A DNA stretch of 28,550 nt from an uncultured Clostridia bacterium (lineage in GTDB: Bacteria > Bacillota_A > Clostridia > TANB77 > CAG-508): the NCBI GenBank assembly GCA_947627825.1, contig CANQXO010000008.1:1-28550 (forward strand), written 5' to 3'. The notes under the pieces are model-generated. The model did no database searches, was not told the origin of the DNA, and worked only from the letters and a program-made list of their open reading frames with translations. Made by a program: the position numbers and the translations under genes. Positions 22,493-28,550 of the stretch are shown one piece after another (position 1 is the stretch's first letter; the number at the start of each line of letters is the position of its first letter).

Positions 22493-24196
22493 CTACTCGA
22501 CAGTAACTGATTTAGCTAAATTACGAGGTTTATCAACATCAAGTTTTTTATTTTTAGCAATATAGTAAGCAAAAAGTTGAAGCGGAATTACTGAAACGAT
22601 AGGTGATAAAAATGGGTCTGTATCAGGAATATTTATCATCTCATCAATCTTGTCATTTTTTATATCTTGATTTGTAACAACTAATACATTTGCTCCACGA
22701 GTAATAGCCTCTTCCAAGTTGCTCATAGTCTTTTCAGTAGTTACAGGGCTTGTTGCAACACCAATAACTGTAACGCCTTTCTCAATCAAGGCAATTGGAC
22801 CATGTTTTAATTCTCCAGAAGCATAGGCTTCGGAATGTATATAAGAAATTTCCTTTAACTTCAAAGAACCCTCCATAGAAACTGCATAATCTAGACCTCT
22901 ACCAATAAAATATAAATCTTGCTCAGTATAAACTTTTTTAGCAAAAGATTTTACTTGGTCACAAGTTTCTAAAGCAACCTTGACCTTTTCTGGCAACTCC
23001 AATAAAGAAGCTTTAAACTTGCTAAGTTCTTTAGAATCATATCCCAAAGACTCTGCAATATTGACAGCTAAGATATTTAACAAAGTAACTTGACAAGTGT
23101 AAGCTTTAGTTGAAGCAACTGCAATTTCAGGACCAGCATGGGTGTAAATTGTATAATCAGAAAGTCTTGTAATAGAACTGCCAATAACATTTACAACAGA
23201 AATGGTAGTAGCTCCAAATGATTTTGCTAATCTTAAAGCAGCAATGGTGTCTGCTGTTTCACCAGATTGACTAATAAAAATACATAAAGAATGCTCGTCA
23301 ACTAAAGGGTCTCTATAACGAAACTCTGATGCCATATCAACCTCAGTAGAAATTTTGCAAAATTTCTCCAAAGCATATTTTGTTGCAATTCCAGCATGCA
23401 TAGCAGTACCACATGCAACAATGAAAATTTTATTAAACTTTTTAAAATCAATTCCTTCTAAACCAAGTTCTACTTTTTTATCCAAAGAAAGTCTTGAACC
23501 AATAGTCTCACGAATAGCAGTTGGCTGCTCATAAATTTCCTTTAACATATAATCTTCATAGCCATTTTTTTCACTGCTTTCAGCGTCCCATTCAATGTTT
23601 TTAATGTCTTTTTTAACCTTTTTCAAATCGATATTATAGAAAGTGATAGCATCCTTTTCCACAACAGCAATTTCTTCCTCATCAAGAAAATAGAAATTGT
23701 TTGTATGAGAAAGCACTGCAGGAATATCAGAAGCAATATAATTTTCTCCTTTTCCAATACCAACAACAAGAGGGCTATCCTTTTTTGCAATTATTATTTT
23801 GTCAGGGAAAAGAGGAGAAACAACCTCAATAGCATAGCTACCCTTTAACTCCTTCATTGTTTTAGAAACAGCCTTTAAAATGTCTCCATCATAGTACATA
23901 CTAATCAAATTAGGAATAACCTCAGTATCAGTTTCAGAATACAAGGTATAACCGTGAGTTGCCCATCTTGTATGAGCAATACCAGTAGTTCCTAGTAATT
24001 TATCTAATTCTTTATTATCTTGCAAATTTTTAACTCTGCCTTTATCTTTAACAACATTTATAATATAATCTTTTTTATTTTCCTCTAAAACAGCAATTCC
24101 AGCTGAATCATATCCACGATATTCAAGTGAAAGCAATCCATTAATAAGAACTGGAACAGCTTTCTTATTTCCTATGTAACCAACAATTCCGCACAT
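22493..24196 (-). CDS. glmS: Glutamine--fructose-6-phosphate aminotransferase with internal deletion
   Basis: GlmS makes glucosamine-6-phosphate from fructose-6-phosphate and glutamine, the entry to cell-wall amino sugars. The 567-residue product keeps catalytic Cys2 (MCGIVGY), the YRGYDSAGI loop, both SIS sugar domains (CGTAMHAG, SQSGETADT, STKAYTCQ, GRGLDY, SGELKHGPIAL) and the C-terminus DKPRNLAKSVTVE. But after HTRWATHG it jumps to YTLYSETDTEV; relatives have about 41 more residues there, including the NAHPH and HNGIIEN segments, whose Asn-Gly form the oxyanion hole. The usual length is 600-608. The frame is kept, so the isomerase part could work with ammonia. No glmS ribozyme fits in the 113-base leader. 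Confidence 0.93.
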   Translation of the reverse strand: MCGIVGYIGNKKAVPVLINGLLSLEYRGYDSAGIAVLEENKKDYIINVVKDKGRVKNLQDNKELDKLLGTTGIAHTRWATHGYTLYSETDTEVIPNLISMYYDGDILKAVSKTMKELKGSYAIEVVSPLFPDKIIIAKKDSPLVVGIGKGENYIASDIPAVLSHTNNFYFLDEEEIAVVEKDAITFYNIDLKKVKKDIKNIEWDAESSEKNGYEDYMLKEIYEQPTAIRETIGSRLSLDKKVELGLEGIDFKKFNKIFIVACGTAMHAGIATKYALEKFCKISTEVDMASEFRYRDPLVDEHSLCIFISQSGETADTIAALRLAKSFGATTISVVNVIGSSITRLSDYTIYTHAGPEIAVASTKAYTCQVTLLNILAVNIAESLGYDSKELSKFKASLLELPEKVKVALETCDQVKSFAKKVYTEQDLYFIGRGLDYAVSMEGSLKLKEISYIHSEAYASGELKHGPIALIEKGVTVIGVATSPVTTEKTMSNLEEAITRGANVLVVTNQDIKNDKIDEMINIPDTDPFLSPIVSVIPLQLFAYYIAKNKKLDVDKPRNLAKSVTVE

Positions 24197-24228
24197 AATA
24201 ATTACCTCCTTATGATTTAATATTTTAT

Positions 24229-24257
24229 AATATATAACAAAAATAAAAAAAGTGCAA
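24229..24257 (-). promoter_or_regulatory. Promoter for glmS
   Basis: On the minus strand TTGCAC (24252-24257) and TATATT (24229-24234) are 17 bases apart. The AAGGAGGTAATT ribosome binding site follows about 20 bases later. Confidence 0.6.
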
Positions 24258-24274
24258 GTTTTGCCCTGATTAGT

Positions 24275-24303
24275 TTGATTTTTAACCGTATTTTTGATAT
24301 AAT
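24275..24303 (+). promoter_or_regulatory. Promoter for uvrC, overlapping its start
   Basis: TTGATT at 24275-24280 and TATAAT at 24298-24303 are 17 bases apart. Only six bases separate the -10 box from the uvrC ATG, so transcription should begin at or very near the start codon. Confidence 0.65.
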
Positions 24304-24309
24304 TTAGTT

Positions 24310-26157
24310 ATGTTTAATATAGAAGAAGAATTAAAGAAATTGCCACAAAAACCGGGCGTATATATCATGCATGATAAAAACGACAAAATAATATATGTAG
24401 GAAAAGCAGTTTCTCTAAAAAAGAGAGTAACTTCATATTTTAGAAAAACAAACAAAACTCAAAGAATTTTGAACATGGTAGCATTGATAGACCACTTTGA
24501 GTATATTGTTTGTGACAATGAAGCAGAGGCACTTATATTAGAATGTAATCTAATAAAGAAAAACATGCCTAAATTTAATGTGCTTTTAAAAGATGATAAA
24601 ACATATCCATATATAAAAATAAATGTAAAAGCTGATTTTCCAGATGTTTATATCACCAGAAAAATTCTAAATGATGGAGCAAGATATTTTGGCCCTTATG
24701 CAAACGCGGGTGCAGCAAGTGAAATGGTGGATTTTATAAAAGCAAAATTTAAAATAAGACAATGCAAAAGTTTCAAATATAAAGATAGAGCCTGTTTAAA
24801 TTATCATATAAAAAAATGTTTAGCACCATGTATGGGATACATTTCTAAAGAAGAATATAGAAAACAAATAAATCAAATCATATCAATATTAGAAGGAAAA
24901 ACAGAAATCGTATCAAAAGAGCTAAAAGCCGAAATGCAAAAAGCATCAGAGAAGCAAGAGTTTGAAAAAGCAGCAATAATCAGAGATGAATTGCTAGCAG
25001 TTGAAAGGATTTCACAAAGACAAAAAGTATCAAACATATCTGATAATGATATAGATGTAATAGGAATTGCACGAAATGAACAAGAAATATGTATAGAAAT
25101 ATTTTACATTAGAAATAGCAAAATGATAGGCAGAGACCATTTCTTCTTAAAAGGTTTAAATGACGAAGAAGATAGGGAAATAATATCAAGTTTTATAAAG
25201 CAATATTATACAGGAAGAAGTTTTTTTCCAAATAAAATAATGATAAGAAATGATTTTGAAGAAAGAGAACTTTTAGAAGTTTGGCTTACAAATGAAGCTA
25301 ATAGAAAGGTAGAAATAAGAGTTCCACAAAAAGGCGAAAAAATCAGACTTGTAGAAATGGCAGAAAACAACGCAAAAATAACATTGGACAACAAAGAAAA
25401 ATCTAATAAAAATGTTATTGTAGAATTAAAGGATGCACTTAAATTAGATAGACTACCACGAAAAATAGAATCATTTGATATATCAAACATTTCGGGCGAG
25501 TACATGGTAGCAGGAATGTGCACCATGATTGATGGACAAATAAAAAAGAATTTATCAAGAAGATTTAAAATAAAAACAGTATATGGACAAGACGATCCAA
25601 AATGTATGGAAGAAGTTGTAACAAGAAGACTAAGACACTCAGTAGAACTAAGCGAAAATAATAGTGTACCACAAGAAATAAAAGAAAAATATGGAGATTC
25701 AAAGGGATTTGGCAAACTTCCAGATATGATACTAGCAGACGGAGGAATAACTCAAATAAAAGCAACTTTGAAGGCAATACAAAATGTAGAGCAAGAAACA
25801 GGACAAAAGTTAGACATTAAAGTATATGGAATGGTCAAAAATGACAAACATCAAACAAGAGCTTTGATGGATGCAAATAGAAAAGAAGTAGCAATATCGG
25901 AAGATTTGTTTAATTTGATAACTAATTTCCAAAATGCAGTACACGATACGGCAGTAGGATATCATAAATTTTTAAGAGATAAATCAATGACAAAATCTAA
26001 ATTAGATGAAGTAAATGGAATAGGAACGGTAAAGAAAATCGCACTGCTAAAAGAATTTGGAAGTGTTGAAAAAATCAAAGAAGCAAGTATAGATGAAATA
26101 ATGAAAGTAAAAGGAATCAATAAAGAACTAGCAGAAAAAATAAAAGAAAGTTTATGA
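24310..26157 (+). CDS. uvrC: Excinuclease ABC subunit C
   Basis: UvrC makes both incisions in nucleotide excision repair after UvrA/UvrB find the lesion. The 615-residue protein has the GIY-YIG nuclease domain (PGVYIMHDKNDKIIYVGKA, with R near residue 40), the cysteine-containing CLNYHIKKCLAPCMGY region, a UVR helix pair (EFEKAAIIRDEL near residue 218), the RNase-H-like C-terminal nuclease (ESFDISNISGEYMVAG and ILADGGITQIKA) and two helix-hairpin-helix motifs at the end. Length is normal. The ATG has no ribosome binding site, and the promoter places the RNA start at the ATG itself. No uvrA/uvrB neighbour is seen, and no clear terminator follows. Confidence 0.95.
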   Translation: MFNIEEELKKLPQKPGVYIMHDKNDKIIYVGKAVSLKKRVTSYFRKTNKTQRILNMVALIDHFEYIVCDNEAEALILECNLIKKNMPKFNVLLKDDKTYPYIKINVKADFPDVYITRKILNDGARYFGPYANAGAASEMVDFIKAKFKIRQCKSFKYKDRACLNYHIKKCLAPCMGYISKEEYRKQINQIISILEGKTEIVSKELKAEMQKASEKQEFEKAAIIRDELLAVERISQRQKVSNISDNDIDVIGIARNEQEICIEIFYIRNSKMIGRDHFFLKGLNDEEDREIISSFIKQYYTGRSFFPNKIMIRNDFEERELLEVWLTNEANRKVEIRVPQKGEKIRLVEMAENNAKITLDNKEKSNKNVIVELKDALKLDRLPRKIESFDISNISGEYMVAGMCTMIDGQIKKNLSRRFKIKTVYGQDDPKCMEEVVTRRLRHSVELSENNSVPQEIKEKYGDSKGFGKLPDMILADGGITQIKATLKAIQNVEQETGQKLDIKVYGMVKNDKHQTRALMDANRKEVAISEDLFNLITNFQNAVHDTAVGYHKFLRDKSMTKSKLDEVNGIGTVKKIALLKEFGSVEKIKEASIDEIMKVKGINKELAEKIKESL

Positions 26158-26291
26158 TTAATAAAAAGTATAAAAATCATTGATAAATAATTAATCAAAA
26201 GTGAAAAAAGCATTAAAGGTAAAGCTTGTAAAAAAATGAAATAATGGTCTAAAAAAGTCGAAAGAGGTCACACGAATTTATACATAAAGCT

Positions 26292-26329
26292 ATTGCTTCC
26301 AGAATATATTTTATATAGGAGGAAGCAAT
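26292..26329 (+). promoter_or_regulatory. Hairpin enclosing the start site of the 34-residue peptide
   Basis: ATTGCTTCC (26292-26300) pairs with GGAAGCAAT (26321-26329), which contains the first two bases of the ATG and the end of the AGGAGG ribosome binding site (26317-26322). An inner ATATA-TTT-TATAT stem extends it. In RNA it would hide the start site, a possible translational switch such as an RNA thermometer. Confidence 0.55.
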
Positions 26330-26432
26330 GGGAAAGAAAATTTTTATAGCATTAATAGTTTTGGCTATTTTTGTACAAGCAGTATTGGGAGTTTTATTAT
26401 ATCATTTTGTAATGATTTTAAAGTTGATTTAA
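26328..26432 (+). CDS. Small single-span membrane peptide (34 residues)
   Basis: I do not recognise this gene. The frame is MGKKIFIALIVLAIF followed by VQAVLGVLLYHFVMILKLI: two lysines at the start, then an almost continuous hydrophobic helix, as in many bacterial small membrane proteins. A strong AGGAGG ribosome binding site is spaced 5 bases from the ATG, which argues that it is real, although the frame is short. It lies alone in the 389 bases between uvrC and the methyltransferase gene. A hairpin covers its start. The function is unknown; a small membrane regulator or a type I toxin is possible, but no antisense RNA promoter was recognised. Confidence 0.55.
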   Translation: MGKKIFIALIVLAIFVQAVLGVLLYHFVMILKLI

Positions 26433-26490
26433 AATATTGCATACATAAAATTAATTCTCTAATAAATATTATTAAATAAATTTTGAAACA

Positions 26491-26520
26491 TTGTTTTGAA
26501 AAAATTAATTGATGTATAAA
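26491..26520 (+). promoter_or_regulatory. Possible promoter for the methyltransferase gene
   Basis: TTGTTT at 26491-26496 and TATAAA at 26515-26520 are 18 bases apart, with the start codon 26 bases further on. Both boxes are one or two bases from consensus. Confidence 0.4.
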
Positions 26521-26546
26521 ACTTAAAAAAATGAAAGGATGTAGTA

Positions 26547-27419
26547 ATGGATATAGCAAGCAAATGGCGAGATTATGAAATACTAGACATGGCAAACGGA
26601 GAAAAACTAGAAAGATGGGGAAACATTATTTTAATAAGACCAGACCCACAAATAATATGGAAAGAAAAAACTAATCCGGAATTGTGGAAAAAAGCAGACG
26701 CTACATATAAAAGAAGTACAACAGGTGGCGGGGCATGGGATTATAAAAAAATGCTTCCAAAAGCATGGCAAGTAAAATATGATAATCTAACATTTAATAT
26801 AAAGCCTATGGGATTTAAGCACACAGGCTTATTTCCTGAGCAAGCTGTAAATTGGGATTGGATGATAGAAAAAATCAAAACAAGTAAACGAGATATAAAA
26901 GTTCTAAACTTATTTGCTTATACAGGAGGAGCAACAGTAGCTTGTCTTTCAGCAGGAGCATCAGTAACCCATATTGACAGTTCAAAAGGAATGATAGAGT
27001 GGGCAAAGGAAAATGTAACAAGTTCAGGACTAAGAGATAAGCCAGTTAGATTTTTAATAGACGATGTTGTAAAGTTTGTAAATAGAGAAATAAGAAGAGG
27101 CAACAAATATGATGCAATAATAATGGACCCACCATCTTATGGTAGAGGCGCAAATGGAGAAGTGTGGAAGTTTGAAGAAAACATATCAGATTTAATAAAA
27201 CTATGTATGCAAATATTATCAGAAAATCCATTATTTTTCCTAGTAAACTCATACACAACCGGAATATCTAGCCAAGTATTAGAAAATATATTAAGAATAA
27301 ATATACCACAAAAATTATCCGGAAAATTTTCAAATGGGGAAATCGGACTTCCAATGACAAATTCAAAATTAGTTTTACCATGTGGAATATATGGAAGATG
27401 GGAGAAAAAAGAAAATTGA
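26547..27419 (+). CDS. Class I SAM-dependent methyltransferase (RlmI/RlmK-like)
   Basis: A 290-residue Rossmann-fold methyltransferase of the rRNA large-subunit group. SAM motif I is VLNLFAYTGGATVA (near residue 119), the acidic motif II is THIDSSKGMIEWA, and the catalytic-type motif IV is YDAIIMDPPSYGRG, where DPPSY points to a base methyltransferase acting on rRNA, as in RlmI and RlmK/L. It lacks the PUA domain of RlmI; an N-terminal RWGNIILIRPDPQIIW stretch replaces it. The next gene is a pseudouridine synthase that overlaps its stop codon, so an RNA-modification operon is likely. The exact target nucleotide cannot be told. Confidence 0.85.
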   Translation: MDIASKWRDYEILDMANGEKLERWGNIILIRPDPQIIWKEKTNPELWKKADATYKRSTTGGGAWDYKKMLPKAWQVKYDNLTFNIKPMGFKHTGLFPEQAVNWDWMIEKIKTSKRDIKVLNLFAYTGGATVACLSAGASVTHIDSSKGMIEWAKENVTSSGLRDKPVRFLIDDVVKFVNREIRRGNKYDAIIMDPPSYGRGANGEVWKFEENISDLIKLCMQILSENPLFFLVNSYTTGISSQVLENILRINIPQKLSGKFSNGEIGLPMTNSKLVLPCGIYGRWEKKEN

Positions 27420-28108
27420 AAATATTATATGAAGATAATCACATAATAGTAGTAGAAAAAACGCCGGGAATTCCATCACAAGCAGACAAAACAGAAGATA
27501 CTGACATGCTAACAATAATAAAAAAATACATAAAAGAAAAATATAATAAACCGGGAAATGTTTATTTGGGACTAGTACATAGGTTGGATAGACCTGTAGG
27601 TGGAGTAATGGTATTTGCAAGAAACTCAAAATCAGCATCAAGGCTAAGTGAAGAAGTAAGAAACAAAACATTCAAGAAAGAATATATAGCAATAGTAAAT
27701 GGAAAAATGGAAAACGAAAAAGGAACACTTGAGGACTATTTGTGGAAAGACCAAAAGAACAATACAAGTTATGTGGTAAAAGAAAACAAGAAAAATGCAA
27801 AAAAAGCAATTTTAGATTATGAGTTATTAAAATATGATGAAAAAGAAAATTGCTCATTGATAAAAATTAATTTACATACTGGAAGACACCATCAAATAAG
27901 AGTGCAATTATCAAGCAGAGGACATAGTATAATAGGTGATGGAAAATATCATGGAAGGGAATCTGATAAGCAACTATATTTGTGGGCTTATAAACTTTCA
28001 ATAATTCATCCAACAAAGAAAGAAGAATTAACATTTGTAGACTTTCCAGAAAAAAATGGATTTTGGAAGATGATAGATGAAGAATTTATAGAAAAAAATA
28101 ATCTTTAA
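27416..28108 (+). CDS. RluA-family pseudouridine synthase
   Basis: An enzyme isomerising uridine in rRNA or tRNA. The 230-residue protein has the RluA core: VYLGLVHRLDRPVGGVMVFA, where the Asp of HRLDR is the catalytic residue, then FKKEYIAIV, LHTGRHHQIRVQLSSRGHSI and LYLWAYKLS. There is no S4 domain. The start chosen is TTG 27416, which shares TTGA with the upstream stop and has GGAG 11 bases before; ATG 27398 and 27380 are possible earlier starts without good sites. Its stop codon lies within the left copy of the 19-bp inverted repeat at 28103-28121, which may mean that its last residues were changed by an insertion. Confidence 0.88.
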   Translation: MKILYEDNHIIVVEKTPGIPSQADKTEDTDMLTIIKKYIKEKYNKPGNVYLGLVHRLDRPVGGVMVFARNSKSASRLSEEVRNKTFKKEYIAIVNGKMENEKGTLEDYLWKDQKNNTSYVVKENKKNAKKAILDYELLKYDEKENCSLIKINLHTGRHHQIRVQLSSRGHSIIGDGKYHGRESDKQLYLWAYKLSIIHPTKKEELTFVDFPEKNGFWKMIDEEFIEKNNL

Positions 28109-28121
28109 GTATCTTACTTAA
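28103..28121. repeat. Left copy of a 19-bp palindromic inverted repeat
   Basis: CTTTAAGTATCTTACTTAA is an exact reverse complement of 28286-28304. The core TTAAGTA-TCT-TACTTAA is itself a 7-bp-arm palindrome. It contains the stop codon of the pseudouridine synthase gene. Confidence 0.85.
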
Positions 28122-28230
28122 CGAAAATATTTATGAAGTAATTATAACAATAAATACTAGAAATATCAATAAAAATTAATAATAAAATATAATTGTTTAA
28201 TGTGCAAAAATTATAAAAAATTAAATAAAG

Positions 28231-28276
28231 AAAAACACTTGAAACTATTGAAATAAATAGTCTGCAAGTGTTTTTT
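28231..28276 (+). terminator. Terminator between the pseudouridine synthase and pilin-like genes
   Basis: AAAAACACTTG (28231-28241) pairs with CAAGTGTTTTT (28265-28275) and an inner ACTATT/AATAGT stem extends the hairpin; a T-run ends it. Confidence 0.85.
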
Positions 28277-28285
28277 GATTTTTCT

Positions 28286-28304
28286 TTAAGTAAGATACTT
28301 AAAG
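28286..28304. repeat. Right copy of the 19-bp palindromic inverted repeat
   Basis: TTAAGTAAGATACTTAAAG is the exact reverse complement of 28103-28121. Locally the dyad extends to 13 bp per arm (28279-28291 with 28297-28309). It lies 25 bases before the pilin-like start codon, in the position of a leader hairpin or operator. Confidence 0.85.
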
Positions 28305-28328
28305 AAAAATACAAAGGAGCTTGAAAGT

Positions 28329-28550
28329 ATGAAAAACAAAGGAATAACACTAGTTGCATTAGTAGTAACAATAACAATTATGTTAATTCTAGCTGGAGTA
28401 ACATTAAGATTAACCTTAGGAGATAATGGCTTATTTAAAATGGCAAAAAACTCGGTAAAGACATACGAAGAATCAGCAGGAAAAGAAGAAGAAGGATTAG
28501 ATAAAATAATGGATGAATTAAATCATCTAAATCCAGAAGACGCAGGAAAA
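28329..28550 (+). CDS. Pilin-like protein with prepilin N-terminus (partial)
   Basis: The first 74 codons of a gene that runs off the window. The N-terminus is a prepilin-type segment: MKNKG as a basic leader, then ITLVALVVTITIMLILAGVTL as a single hydrophobic helix, with likely cleavage after the glycine. The glutamate usual at position 5 of the mature protein is replaced by alanine, common in a clostridial family I recall. LGDNGLFKMAK follows, then a charged region rich in Glu and Lys. AAAGGAG lies nine bases before the ATG. The decayed gene at 4885-5263 belongs to the same family. It is expected to be exported and processed by a prepilin peptidase; whether it forms a pilus is unknown. Confidence 0.75.
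   Translation, partial: MKNKGITLVALVVTITIMLILAGVTLRLTLGDNGLFKMAKNSVKTYEESAGKEEEGLDKIMDELNHLNPEDAGK

Noticed and set aside
24197..24309. glmS ribozyme in the glmS leader
   Set aside because: The leader is only 113 bases, shared with a divergent promoter, and has none of the conserved core sequences on the minus strand.
25206..25715. Minus-strand open frame of 169 codons inside uvrC
   Set aside because: It is a Ser/Phe/Leu-rich shadow entirely inside a well-supported gene, with no ribosome binding site.

Overview
The window reads as a core chromosomal segment of a low-G+C Gram-positive bacterium, most likely a member of the Clostridia (Bacillota). The support is strongly A/T-ending codon use, strong AGGAGG-type ribosome binding sites, near-consensus sigma-A promoters with 17-bp spacers, an L10-leader attenuator, RNase J, a DUF2508-BofA pair (BofA is a sporulation-lineage protein), AddB, and a clostridial pilin-like protein family. 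I cannot name a genus. No tRNA, rRNA, CRISPR array, insertion sequence or intact prophage is visible.

Left part (1-4532): the 3' end of tsf, then rpmG-secE-nusG-rplK-rplA-rplJ-rplL, the translation/transcription cluster. It carries a strong promoter before rpmG, a repeated hairpin element between nusG and rplK, a possible L1 site before rplA, and a classic L10 leader with terminator before rplJ. rplL ends at a terminator and is not followed by rpoB/rpoC, which is unusual.

4518-5324: a small accessory patch with a divergent XRE-type repressor and a decayed pilin-like gene. The decayed gene is related to the intact pilin-like gene that runs off the right end.

5409-9782: phospholipid and RNA genes plsX, acpP, rnc, an Elp3-like radical SAM gene and an 8-oxoguanine glycosylase. 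9808-14983: an AAA/DUF4143 ATPase with its own promoter, then addB and dtd. 15023-19546: rnjA-gltX behind a long structured leader, a 94-nt hairpin element, a DUF951 protein and a cysteine-rich CBS protein.

19608-21651 (minus strand): serS then engB, each with a terminator. 21781-22423: DUF2508 and bofA. glmS is on the minus strand and diverges from uvrC. The glmS product appears to lack about 41 residues of its glutaminase domain, including the HNG oxyanion segment, and a degenerate second copy of its 3' end lies just downstream. 26292-28550: a 34-residue membrane peptide whose start is in a hairpin, an rRNA methyltransferase-pseudouridine synthase pair, a 19-bp palindromic inverted repeat pair, and the start of a pilin-like gene.

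The strongest leads are the glmS internal deletion with tail duplication, the pilin-family relic, the palindromic pair at 28103/28286, and the two intergenic structured elements at 1799-1903 and 18741-18834. I found no clearly new multi-gene system.
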